Source: Chloroflexota bacterium | GTDB lineage: Bacteria > Chloroflexota > Dehalococcoidia > Dehalococcoidales > UBA2162 | Direction: 5' to 3' | Length of the DNA: 54,662 nt | NCBI GenBank assembly: GCA_016190895.1 | Contig: JACPPR010000048.1 | Coordinates: 1 to 54,662, forward strand | Shown here: positions 1 through 7,436 of the stretch, piece after piece | Position numbering within the stretch: position 1 is the stretch's first letter | Layout of the letters: each line of letters begins with the position of its first letter | Notes under the pieces: generated by a model | Databases searched by the model: none | The model's input: only the letters and a program-made list of their open reading frames with translations | Told to the model about the DNA's origin: nothing | Position numbers and translations under genes: made by a program

Positions 1-165
1 CGGAAAGCGTCTGAAGCCTGGTTGGGAGCCGAAGTAGCCCCGTAATCAAGCCGGACACGGTCGGAAAAAGGTAGAAAACGCAAAAACAAGAACGGCAGAA
101 CTGATAAACGGAGTATCAACACCAGTTTTTCAGCACCCTGCTAAGATACATGTTTTGCTACAAAT

Positions 166-199
166 ATTACAGAACAAAAAGTATTACAGAACAAAAAGT
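166..199. repeat. 17-bp perfect tandem duplication
   Basis: The 17-mer ATTACAGAACAAAAAGT occurs twice head to tail (166-182 and 183-199). It contains the A-run that forms the T-tract of the terminator for the minus-strand dehydrogenase, so the duplication gives that terminator two T-tracts in series. It is probably a replication-slippage product. Confidence 0.85.
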
Positions 200-223
200 C
201 CCGCCCCGGTGAACCGGGGCGGG
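200..223 (-). terminator. Rho-independent terminator after the alcohol dehydrogenase
   Basis: A perfect 10-bp GC stem (CCCGCCCCGG / CCGGGGCGGG) with a 4-nt loop lies 35 nt past the stop codon of the minus-strand dehydrogenase. On the minus strand it is followed by ACTTTTTGTTC, a T-rich tail, as expected for an intrinsic terminator. Confidence 0.8.
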
Positions 224-258
224 CTTCCAATATTTCTTGACCTTCGATAACAGCCGGA

Positions 259-1284
259 TTACGGCTTGATAAGTACCTTTATTCCCTTACCGGCCAGAAG
301 GCCGTGGAAAGCCTCGTCTATTTGCTCGATGGGCATTATCGAGATTAATGGCTCAAGCTTGAGCACGGGCAGCAGTGCCAGCGCCCTCTCAAAGCTGTAC
401 GGCGAGACGAAGACGCCCCGGATGGTCAGCTCCTTGTCATACATCAGCGATGGCGGAACGCCGACTTCGGCCCCGTTCGGGTACATGGCCGCCCAGACAA
501 TGGTGCCGCATCTATCTGCCAGCGATAGCGCCTGTTTGGCGACGGCAAGCTTGCCGCTCGCATCGAGTACGGTATCGAACCCACGGCCGTCGGTCAGCTT
601 CTTCGCCGCGGCATCGAGGTCTTCATTTATCGGGTCGACCACTATAGTGGCGCCCAGCTCTTTGGCGAGCCGACGGCGGCTTTCCACAGGCTCGGAAACG
701 AGCACCTTCGCCGCTCCGGCAATCTGGGCAACCTCCTGTAGAAGCAATCCGATAGGCCCGGCGCCGAGAATGGCCACGGAGCCGCCCGGTTTGATGTTCG
801 CCAGGTCGATAGCGTGAACCGCCACCGAAACAGGTTCGAGGAGTGCGCCTACTTCCAGGCTGACGTTGTCCGGCAGTGCGTAGACGGCGCTCTTGTGATA
901 CACAGCATATTCTGCGTATGAACCTGTAGCCGGAATCACAGCTTGGCAGTAGTGCTCCATTTTGTTTCGGCAGTAGTAGCACGAGCCGCAATAGCTGCGG
1001 AAGTTCATAGCTACCTTCTGGCCAACTTGAAAGCCCTTGACATCGCTGCCGATTTCCACGATTGTTCCGGATGCCTCGTGACCCCCGACCCTCGGCCGGG
1101 CGCCTGGGGGGCGCTGTGGCATTGGAGCCCGCCGGGCGATGTATTCGGGGTCTATCGAATGCAGCTCACTGCCGCATATCCCGCAATAGGCTATTTTGAC
1201 CTTGATGCGGTCGGGTCCCATCTCTGGTTCGGGTATATCCTGGACTTCTAGCTTTCCTGATTCATTTCTAATCGCTGCTTTCAA
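259..1284 (-). CDS. Zinc-dependent medium-chain alcohol dehydrogenase
   Basis: A 341-aa enzyme of the MDR superfamily (threonine / 2,3-butanediol / sorbitol dehydrogenase group), expected to oxidise a secondary alcohol with NAD(P)+ in the cytoplasm. Seen: catalytic-zinc positions C37 and H69-E70 (GGHEASG), the four structural-zinc cysteines C99, C102, C105 and C113, and a Rossmann nucleotide loop GAGPIG at 174-179. Length is typical. The start is a TTG preceded by AAGGAGGT with 9 nt spacing, and no ATG fits as well. It appears monocistronic, ending in a clear terminator. The real substrate cannot be read from sequence. A decayed solute-binding-protein end just upstream suggests it once belonged to a transport or catabolic cluster like the one at 10-28 kb. 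Confidence 0.88.
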   Translation of the reverse strand: MKAAIRNESGKLEVQDIPEPEMGPDRIKVKIAYCGICGSELHSIDPEYIARRAPMPQRPPGARPRVGGHEASGTIVEIGSDVKGFQVGQKVAMNFRSYCGSCYYCRNKMEHYCQAVIPATGSYAEYAVYHKSAVYALPDNVSLEVGALLEPVSVAVHAIDLANIKPGGSVAILGAGPIGLLLQEVAQIAGAAKVLVSEPVESRRRLAKELGATIVVDPINEDLDAAAKKLTDGRGFDTVLDASGKLAVAKQALSLADRCGTIVWAAMYPNGAEVGVPPSLMYDKELTIRGVFVSPYSFERALALLPVLKLEPLISIMPIEQIDEAFHGLLAGKGIKVLIKP

Positions 1285-1345
1285 GAGTGGTTACCTCCTT
1301 AACTACTTCTGTCTCCTTCCCTTAAGGGGAGAAGATTAAGGATAC

Positions 1346-1366
1346 GGGCGGGTTTCAAACCCGCCC
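1346..1366. repeat. Short GC-rich palindrome
   Basis: GGGCGGG and CCCGCCC form a hairpin through TTTCAAA, giving a near-perfect dyad in the leader region between the dehydrogenase and the solute-binding-protein remnant. It has no T-tract and resembles a dispersed intergenic palindrome rather than a terminator. Confidence 0.5.
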
Positions 1367-1443
1367 CTACGCCTATATCATCCATCCTCTTCCCTCAATA
1401 GAGAAGGGATTGCTATTGTATAGTCATTTTTCCTAACCAAGTT

Positions 1444-1575
1444 CTAGTAACCCATTGATTTCTTCAGGTCCTGATTAATCCAGATACCCTTGTACCAGTC
1501 AACTGTGTTAGCCCAGCCCGTCCAGTTGATGCCGTAGTAGCGGACTATGCCGGGACTAACCCTTCTCTTAGGCAT
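1444..1575 (-). pseudogene. C-terminal remnant of a family-5 solute-binding protein
   Basis: An open stretch of 43 codons ends in WINQDLKKSMGY-stop and contains YYGINWTGW. This matches the C-termini of the two intact solute-binding lipoproteins in this window (WIDQDLKKAMGY and LWIDQELKKSMGH, each preceded by NYYxA and a Trp-rich stretch). Nothing upstream continues the homology and no ribosome-binding site is present, so this is a truncated leftover of a third or fourth copy of the gene, lying just upstream of the alcohol dehydrogenase on the same strand. Confidence 0.8.
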
Positions 1576-1856
1576 TTCTTTTGTCAGTCAAAGTTTACTC
1601 TAGATGGAGTTCAAAAACAATAGGAGAATCCCCTCATTTTGAGGTGTCGAATTGCCCGAATCATGTGTGGGGAAAGTATGAGATATTATAAAGAGGGTCT
1701 CATCCTGATTTATTGTGGACATCCAGGTTGAGACTAGTATATAAAAAACTGCCAGGTAGTCAAGCAAACCCAAATATCAAACCAATTACCCAAATCCAAA
1801 TTCCAACCGAATGGTATAATCAGAAACTCAAGAGGCCAATACCAGGAGTTACGAAT
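1576..1856. other. Intergenic stretch, AT-rich spacer
   Basis: No gene seen. Bases about 1765-1805 carry an AAATATCAAACC / CAAATCCAAATTCC-type AT-rich motif that recurs in other spacers of this window (about 5640-5740 and 7300-7430). A reading frame of the methyltransferase stays open back to a TTG at 1713, but the encoded residues look like translated spacer. Confidence 0.5.
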
Positions 1857-2384
1857 ATGCCCAAGTTTGTAAAATGGGTCCCGACACCATCTCAATATAT
1901 CGAGCCTTTTTTCGAGCTTGCCCCGGTATCTTCGTCTGACATTATTTATGACCTGGGTTCGGGTGATGGCAGGCTGCTCATTGCCGCCCTGGAAAAAGGA
2001 GGCGGGAAGTGTGTAGGAATAGAATTAGACCCTGAGTGTGTGAATGCCTCAAGGGAGACAGCGAAAAACAAAGGCCTGGATGAGAAGCTCACTTTCATCG
2101 AAGGTGATGTGATGGGACAGAACCTATCGGATGCTTCAATAATACTATGTTATATCCTGGGCAGCGCGTCCGCCGCTCTAAGGCCGAAATTTGAGGACGA
2201 ACTTAAATCTGGAACCAGGGTTGTTATGGAATCGTTCCCTGTTCCCGGATGGAAGCCAGCCAAAACTAAAGAAATAAATGGCCGAACGTTCTATCTCTAC
2301 ATCATGCCGCCTGAAAAAACAGAGGACTACGATAGTGACCCCCCGGATACAGCTTACGAGTATGAGTGGTTTTATTGGCCGTAG
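1857..2384 (+). CDS. Class I SAM-dependent methyltransferase
   Basis: A 175-aa protein with SAM-binding motif I, YDLGSGDGR at residues 31-39, the acidic motif II GIELDPE near 54-60, and EGDVM at the expected motif III position. This is the Rossmann methyltransferase core, close to the small Methyltransf_31-like group. The substrate is unknown. The frame is open upstream to a TTG at 1713, but I chose the ATG at 1857: AGGAG sits 8 nt before it and the compact domain begins there (VKWVPTPSQYIEPFF). It stands alone, downstream of an AT-rich spacer and upstream of a palindromic repeat. Confidence 0.8.
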   Translation: MPKFVKWVPTPSQYIEPFFELAPVSSSDIIYDLGSGDGRLLIAALEKGGGKCVGIELDPECVNASRETAKNKGLDEKLTFIEGDVMGQNLSDASIILCYILGSASAALRPKFEDELKSGTRVVMESFPVPGWKPAKTKEINGRTFYLYIMPPEKTEDYDSDPPDTAYEYEWFYWP

Positions 2385-2432
2385 ATGTATCCATGTTCCG
2401 TGAGTCTGAACCCAAGAAACTCGCCACCGCGG

Positions 2433-2572
2433 TGTCATTGCGAGGAGCACATTCCCCTTCACTGCGTTCAGGGTCAGTGTAAACTCCGCGACGTGGCAAT
2501 CTGGGTGGAGGGGTTTCGCCCCGCCCAGATTGCTTCGCCTTCCGACTTCGTCGGAATGGTCTCGCAATGACA
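2433..2572. repeat. MITE-like palindromic repeat with 12-bp terminal inverted repeats
   Basis: The 140-bp element is bounded by TGTCATTGCGAG (2433-2444) and CTCGCAATGACA (2561-2572), a perfect 12-bp inverted pair. A second nested inverted pair, GCAATCTGGG and CCCAGATTGC, lies near 2496-2532. It has no coding capacity. A shorter relative with the same ends is at 28291-28390. This looks like a dispersed non-autonomous intergenic element. Confidence 0.75.
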
Positions 2573-2610
2573 ATGGAAGTGGATGCTTCGTCTCGTTCTT
2601 GAAGTTATGT

Positions 2611-2616
2611 TATAAT
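2611..2616 (+). promoter_or_regulatory. -10 element of the toxin-antitoxin operon
   Basis: A consensus TATAAT lies 41 nt before the preferred antitoxin start. The -35 hexamer at normal spacing is weak, as is common for autoregulated toxin-antitoxin promoters. Confidence 0.45.
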
Positions 2617-2656
2617 CAGGGTGTCTGTAATGCCTGAGATTGAGAGGTTAAACATT

Positions 2657-2863
2657 ATGAGTGCAACAAAAGAAGAACTAAAAAAAATAGTTGGGCAGCT
2701 TTCTGAAGATGAAAGTCACATACTGCTAAAATTTGCGGAATGGCTGAAATCCCAGGAAGAGGTTCTCACGGAAAAAGAACTGGCAATTTTGCGCCGTGGT
2801 GAGCAACAGATTCGCCAGGGAGAGTCCGTCTGGTGGCGCGATGTCAAACGAACGAAAGTTTAG
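2657..2863 (+). CDS. Antitoxin-like protein (RelB-type pair)
   Basis: A small 68-aa helical, charged protein (start MSATKEELKKIVGQL) directly upstream of, and overlapping by 23 nt, a RelE-like toxin gene. The N-terminal half resembles DUF2281/RelB-like antitoxin helices (LSEDESHILLKFAEWL), and the C-terminal half (EKELAILRRGEQQIRQGE) would be the toxin-binding tail. GTG 2621 and ATG 2630 are alternative in-frame starts. ATG 2657 has GAGAGG 7 nt upstream and was preferred. Function is inferred mainly from its partner. Antitoxins of this kind normally repress their own operon. Confidence 0.65.
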   Translation: MSATKEELKKIVGQLSEDESHILLKFAEWLKSQEEVLTEKELAILRRGEQQIRQGESVWWRDVKRTKV

Positions 2864-3113
2864 AATAGCTCTCTCCAGGGAAGCCCTCAAATACTACAAC
2901 AAGGTAAGTGTCACAACTGCCGGAAGGCTTGATAAGTGCTTTAGCAACATGGAATCGAATCCTATTAGTGGAGCCAATATCAAACCTCTACGAGAAATGG
3001 CTGGAAAATACAGATACAGAGTCGGCAGTCTCAGAGTCATCTATGAAGTCGATATGGATAAAGCGCTTGTAAATGTAATGGCAATTTTACCTCGGGGACA
3101 AGCGTACAAGTGA
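2841..3113 (+). CDS. RelE/ParE-family toxin
   Basis: A 90-aa protein with the compact RelE fold signature: N-terminal SREALKYYNK helix, central PLREMAGKYRYRVGSLRVIYEV (basic residues K/R and YRYRVG..R..Y) and a C-terminal strand ending in ILPRGQAYK. RelE relatives cleave mRNA on the ribosome; ParE relatives target gyrase. The sequence alone favours the RelE branch (R.Y..G..R..Y). The ATG at 2841 was chosen over an upstream in-frame ATG at 2796 because the extra residues are out-of-frame antitoxin sequence. The two genes form a normal antitoxin-first operon. Confidence 0.75.
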   Translation: MSNERKFRIALSREALKYYNKVSVTTAGRLDKCFSNMESNPISGANIKPLREMAGKYRYRVGSLRVIYEVDMDKALVNVMAILPRGQAYK

Positions 3114-3270
3114 TAGACTTGAGACATTCTCTGATGATAGAGGCGACCGCTTTCCTTTCACGCTAGTAACCTCGTACTCCCTCATTCCCCGCCCCGCAGA
3201 AGACCCACTGACCATCGGGTGAGACCTTAGAAGGCGTTCAGGTTTTGTAGTATTAATCCCGCTAACCTGT

Positions 3271-3276
3271 TATAAT
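3271..3276 (+). promoter_or_regulatory. -10 element upstream of the moxR-like gene
   Basis: TATAAT occurs 7 nt before the ATG of the AAA+ gene. No good -35 lies at 16-18 bp, and the closeness to the start codon implies a very short or absent leader. Confidence 0.35.
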
Positions 3277-3283
3277 AGGCGAA

Positions 3284-4261
3284 ATGGAAAAGGTGATGGT
3301 TAGCCAGGTCAGGGACTTCGGCAACCGGATAAAAGAGAATGTCGAGCGGGTCATCGTCGGCAAGGGTGAAATTGTCGAGCTAACGATTATCGCTCTGCTA
3401 TGTGAAGGACATGTTCTTATCGAGGACGTGCCGGGCATCGGCAAGACGATGCTGGCCAAATCTATTTCCCGCTCTCTCGGCTGCACTTTCCGGCGTATTC
3501 AGTGTACCCCTGACTTGCTGCCCCCCGATATCACCGGCACTTATATTTTTAACCAGAAAACCTCGGATTTCGAATACCGGCCGGGGCCGATAATGTCCCA
3601 GGTGCTGCTCGTCGATGAGATAAACAGGGCGACGCCCCGGACGCAATCCGCCCTGCTGGAAGCCATGCAGGAGCGCCAGGTAACGGCCGAGGGCGAGACC
3701 AAACCCCTGCCGAGGCCTTTCCTTGTGCTGGCTACTCAGAACCCGATCGAACTGGAGGGGACTTTCCCGTTGCCCGAGGCGCAGCTCGACCGGTTTCTGC
3801 TCAAAATCAGAATGGGCTATCCGACAGCCGAGGACGACCGCCTCATCCTGGCGCGCTTTCGTCAGGCCGACCCGCTCGAAGAGCTGAACCCGGTGGTCAC
3901 TTCCGATGAGTTGCTCAGGATGCAAGCCGTGTGCCGGGAGACGCACGTGTCACCGGACGTGGAAAACTATCTCATCCGCCTGATTCACGCTACCCGCGAA
4001 CATGCCGGACTGCAGCTCGGCGCCAGCCCCCGGGCGATGCTGGCGCTCTACCACGCCTCGCAGGCGCTGGCATTGTTGCGCGGCAGGACATTCGTCATTC
4101 CCGATGATGTTAAGTATCTGGCGCCCATGGTACTGGGGCACCGGGTTATCCCCAAGGCGGAAAGCCACTTGAGAGGTCGCAGTACCGATGAGATTCTGAA
4201 AGAAATCATCGATTCGGTACCGGTGCCTGTGGAGGAGACGGCCAGGGCTGGGGAGGGGTGA
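3284..4261 (+). CDS. MoxR-family AAA+ ATPase
   Basis: A 325-aa AAA+ ATPase with Walker A PGIGKTM (50-56), Walker B LLVDEINR (108-115), a sensor-1 region LATQNPIELEGTFPLPEAQLDRF and the C-terminal lid typical of MoxR (GASPRAMLALYHASQALALLRGR). MoxR proteins act as chaperones with VWA/DUF58 partners in maturation of metalloenzymes or envelope functions. Here the DUF58 partner starts 3 nt after the stop and a DUF4129 membrane protein follows, the classic three-gene arrangement. A second ATG four codons in (3296) could also be the start. Confidence 0.93.
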   Translation: MEKVMVSQVRDFGNRIKENVERVIVGKGEIVELTIIALLCEGHVLIEDVPGIGKTMLAKSISRSLGCTFRRIQCTPDLLPPDITGTYIFNQKTSDFEYRPGPIMSQVLLVDEINRATPRTQSALLEAMQERQVTAEGETKPLPRPFLVLATQNPIELEGTFPLPEAQLDRFLLKIRMGYPTAEDDRLILARFRQADPLEELNPVVTSDELLRMQAVCRETHVSPDVENYLIRLIHATREHAGLQLGASPRAMLALYHASQALALLRGRTFVIPDDVKYLAPMVLGHRVIPKAESHLRGRSTDEILKEIIDSVPVPVEETARAGEG

Positions 4262-4264
4262 GGC

Positions 4265-5500
4265 GTGCTGGGCAGCTACTGGTTGTTCATCTCAGGGCTG
4301 CTTCTCATCATCAGTCTGATTTTGCATCAGACTCCGCTGCTGCTGGTTTCATTCCTGGTTTTCCTGGTCGGGGGCGTTGCCAGATTATGGGACCGCTACT
4401 GTCTCAGCCGGGTTGAGTACCGGCGTAAGCTCAGTTCCAGGCGTGTTTTCTTCGGCGAGGAAGTGCAACTCGAAGTAGAGATAAGCAACCGGAAGCCATT
4501 ACCGCTGCCCTGGCTTCAAATCGATGATGAAATCCCGGAAGGGGTAACTCTCCTCAAAGGCAGGACCACCCCATCGCACATGATAAATCGGGTGCTCCTC
4601 AGTCAATTTCTTTCTCTTGGCTGGTATCACAAGATTAAGCGGCGTTACCCCTTGCAGTGTCAGCAGCGCGGTTTCTTCAGCTTCGGGCCGGCCACGATTC
4701 GCTCGGGCGACCTCTTCGGTCTCTTCAGCCGTGAGGAGGAGGTTGGACCGGTTGACAATCTGATTGTCTACCCCAAGATTGTGCCTCTGGAGCAATTGGG
4801 CATTCCCTCGTCGCAGCCTATCGGCGATATCATAACCAGAAGTCATATCTTTCAGGACCCCCTGCTCACTCAGGGGATAAGGGATTATCATCCCGGCGAC
4901 AGCCTGAGGAGGATTCATTGGAAGACGACCGCCCGTCTCGGCCAACTGCAGACAAAAGTCTTCGAGCCGACGACTACTGTGGATATGGGTATCTTTCTGG
5001 ATGTCCGCACCGTGCCGCCGCCTCTCTGGGGCGTGGTTCCGGAATTGCTCGAACTGGCGATTGTTGTGGTCGCCTCTTTGGCCAAACACGCTCTGGACGA
5101 AGGCTACCGGGTGGGTGTTTACGCTAACCAGAATAGTCTGGCGGCTGAAGGCTGCATCCGGATACCCCCCAGCCAGCATTCCGACCAGTTGCAGCGTATC
5201 CTGGAGACCATGGCTCAGGTCTACTCCACCGAGACGCTGCCGATAGCCAGCCTGGTGGTTAATGAGAGCAGAAACCTGCCCTGGGGCAGTACGATGGTGG
5301 TGGTTACCGCTATGCCGAGCGAGGCTCTTCTAGCGGCCCTGCTTCGGGTGAAGTGGGCGGGGCGGAGAATAGCCCTGGTACTGGTAGGCTCTCCCGATAC
5401 GTCTATAAGCACGGACGGGCTCTCGGTGTTCCAAGTGCGAGATGACATAATGTGGCGCGACCTTGAGACGCTCGATATCAATGTGAAGACGGGGAAATGA
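4265..5500 (+). CDS. DUF58-domain protein, MoxR partner
   Basis: A 411-aa protein with two N-terminal hydrophobic segments (about 5-45) followed by a cytoplasmic or surface domain and the DUF58 signature HPGDSLRRIHWKTTAR near residues 210-230. The C-terminal part has a VWA-like alternation with MGIFLDVR. It starts with GTG 3 nt after the moxR stop, so the two are translationally linked. DUF58 proteins are the usual effector partner of MoxR ATPases; the process served is not known. No frameshift or missing core motif was noticed. Confidence 0.88.
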   Translation: MLGSYWLFISGLLLIISLILHQTPLLLVSFLVFLVGGVARLWDRYCLSRVEYRRKLSSRRVFFGEEVQLEVEISNRKPLPLPWLQIDDEIPEGVTLLKGRTTPSHMINRVLLSQFLSLGWYHKIKRRYPLQCQQRGFFSFGPATIRSGDLFGLFSREEEVGPVDNLIVYPKIVPLEQLGIPSSQPIGDIITRSHIFQDPLLTQGIRDYHPGDSLRRIHWKTTARLGQLQTKVFEPTTTVDMGIFLDVRTVPPPLWGVVPELLELAIVVVASLAKHALDEGYRVGVYANQNSLAAEGCIRIPPSQHSDQLQRILETMAQVYSTETLPIASLVVNESRNLPWGSTMVVVTAMPSEALLAALLRVKWAGRRIALVLVGSPDTSISTDGLSVFQVRDDIMWRDLETLDINVKTGK

Positions 5501-5532
5501 AGTTCGAATATGAAAGCTAAATCCCTCTCTTT

Positions 5533-5604
5533 CTCCCTTTACAAAGGGAGATGCCTATAGACGACCTGCCTCCGTTTCAGGTGTCCCTCTTTGTAAAGAG
5601 GGAC
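5533..5604. repeat. Pair of hairpins, dispersed-repeat type
   Basis: Two adjacent palindromes, CTCCCTTT/AAAGGGAG (5533-5550) and GTCCCTCTTT/AAAGAGGGAC (5583-5604), stand just after the DUF58 stop and before the DUF4129 gene. The second is followed by TTAAGGGG rather than a T-tract. The remaining spacer to 5757 is AT-rich with no gene. Confidence 0.6.
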
Positions 5605-5757
5605 TTAAGGGGTATTTCGGAGATTTCATTTGACATTTTGAGCATTTGAGCTTTGATATTTGGATTTGTGCCGATTTCATACGGCCTCCCGTATGAGGAA
5701 TGAATCGGGATTTAGAGTTTAGATATTAGTATTTTAGAGGTTTGTGAGCTAAGAGCA

Positions 5758-7293
5758 GTGGCCTTGTTGAATAAAATTGTCAATTTGAACCGGATAACCA
5801 AGAACCTTTTGCCGCTAACAGTCGTCCTGATGGAAGTGCTGTGGGCATACCCCTGGCTGATTCTGATGGGGAGGTGGCCGATACTTGTCGAACAGCATCT
5901 CCCTTTGAGCCTGGCGTCACTGGTCTTCTTGCTCGGCGGCTCTTTCCTTCTCACCAGGTTCGGATTTAGCCGGCGATGGTCTCTAGCCAGAAGGCGGCTG
6001 GGCATCATCGGCTGCGGACTGCTCGCCATTCTTATCGTCCTGCGTATCGAGTATCCCGGTGACTCGGGGCTGTTGGACGGGCGCTGGCTTATCGATACCG
6101 CCCGGCTGATGGTGGCGAGTTTCGTTCATCCTCATCCCGTGGCGATATCGCTGTTCGTCGGGCTTTACCTCTGGTGGCGGGGGATAGGGCTGGGGTATTC
6201 TCCTCTCCGTTTTGAAAACATTTACCGTTACTTCACTGTCGGACTTCTTGCCCAGGTGGTATTGATTATTGCCTGGGGGGCTGGTTCTCCCGGTGAATCG
6301 ATGTCCACCATCGGTCTTTATGTAGCCGGTTTCTTTGCCAGCGGGCTATCGGCTCTGACGCTGTCCCGGCTTCAAGGCATGCGGGAACGAGTTCAGGATA
6401 AGGAAGCGAGGGCTGGCTTCAGCGGGCGTTGGTTTGCCATTATCGCTGTCGTCATCGGGGGTATTGTCCTGGTGGGGATAGGCGTTGCCAGCATATTCTC
6501 GCCCGGATTTCTGTCGGTTCTCGGGCGGGGTATCAATCTGGTCTCTGGGCTGTTGTTCAAAGTCATATTTTACATATCGACGGTGGCTGTCACTATCGTC
6601 GGCTTTGTGATAGGCATCACGATTTACATTGTACAGACGCTGATAAACATGCTCCAGGGCGAAATACCCACCGATGTGTCTTCGTCGGGAAATATGACGC
6701 CGCTTCAAGAACTGAAACAGGGCGTTTCCCGGACGATGTCATCGGAAGCTATTCTGGTAATGAAATGGGTGTTTTTCGGCCTGATTGTCGCCGCCGCTAT
6801 CTTCTTAATCGGCCGTGCCATCCTGCGTTACACGTCTGGGCGGAAAGGGGATGATATCGAGGAAATTCACGAATCTCTCTGGAGCTGGAGAGGATTTGTG
6901 AGCGATTTACGTCTTTTTCTCAAGCCGCTGACGCAGCGTTTCAGGGGGATTAAGTTAGCCGGAGCATCTTCCCACGGCCGACGCCGCGCCGGCAGGCTGA
7001 GCATCCGTGAGATATACCAGCTCTTGCTCTGGCAGGCGTCTCAACTGGGCATAGCCCGTCGAAACCACGAGACACCCTATGAATACGGTAAACGGCTGGG
7101 GCAGGCCCTTCGGCTGCGCTCAGGGCAGGCCGTGCCTGAAGGCGGCAGACCGCTGGGCGAGCTTACCGACCTCTATATCAGCGTCCGTTATGGCGACCTG
7201 GCCGCCGGGGAAAAAGAAGTGGATTACGCCAACGGTCTGTGGGCAAAGATAGAACAGCAACTGGGAAGCCTGGAGACGAAGGCGGTGGAATAG
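5758..7293 (+). CDS. Membrane protein with C-terminal DUF4129 domain
   Basis: A 511-aa polytopic membrane protein: about nine hydrophobic segments in residues 15-360 and a cytosolic tail whose last 100 residues match DUF4129 (YQLLLWQASQLGIARRNHETPYEYG, then LTDLYISVRYG). In related clusters the equivalent protein also carries a transglutaminase domain, which is absent here. The GTG start at 5758 has only a weak AAGAG upstream. The DUF4129 domain is interrupted by the peptide LRLRSGQA, encoded by a palindromic repeat (7105-7126) that seems to have inserted in frame. The role, with MoxR and DUF58, is unknown. Confidence 0.8.
   Translation: MALLNKIVNLNRITKNLLPLTVVLMEVLWAYPWLILMGRWPILVEQHLPLSLASLVFLLGGSFLLTRFGFSRRWSLARRRLGIIGCGLLAILIVLRIEYPGDSGLLDGRWLIDTARLMVASFVHPHPVAISLFVGLYLWWRGIGLGYSPLRFENIYRYFTVGLLAQVVLIIAWGAGSPGESMSTIGLYVAGFFASGLSALTLSRLQGMRERVQDKEARAGFSGRWFAIIAVVIGGIVLVGIGVASIFSPGFLSVLGRGINLVSGLLFKVIFYISTVAVTIVGFVIGITIYIVQTLINMLQGEIPTDVSSSGNMTPLQELKQGVSRTMSSEAILVMKWVFFGLIVAAAIFLIGRAILRYTSGRKGDDIEEIHESLWSWRGFVSDLRLFLKPLTQRFRGIKLAGASSHGRRRAGRLSIREIYQLLLWQASQLGIARRNHETPYEYGKRLGQALRLRSGQAVPEGGRPLGELTDLYISVRYGDLAAGEKEVDYANGLWAKIEQQLGSLETKAVE
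7105..7126. repeat. Palindromic repeat inserted in frame in a coding region
   Basis: GCCCT and AGGGC bracket TTCGGCTGCGCTC, giving an imperfect dyad that adds the peptide LRLRSGQA to the DUF4129 domain. The core CTGCG-TCAGGG also occurs inside the intergenic element at 2433-2572 (CTGCGTTCAGGG), which links the two. Confidence 0.6.
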
Positions 7294-7339
7294 GCAAATC
7301 CTAAATCCTAATATCGAAATCCTAAACAAATCCAAATAC

Positions 7340-7420
7340 CAAAGCACTAAGGTTCAAAAAGGTTTCGAGATTTGATATTTAGACTTTGATATTGTTTAGA
7401 ATTTCGGATTTAGTGCTTTG
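7340..7420. repeat. AT-rich spacer with 11-bp inverted repeat
   Basis: CAAAGCACTAA (7340-7350) and TTAGTGCTTTG (7410-7420) are exact inverse complements around an AT-rich centre containing TTTGATATTTAGACTTTGATATTG. It lies between two convergent genes and may help end transcription from both, but the loop is long and this is a guess. Confidence 0.55.
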
Positions 7421-7436
7421 AGCTTTATGTTTATGT

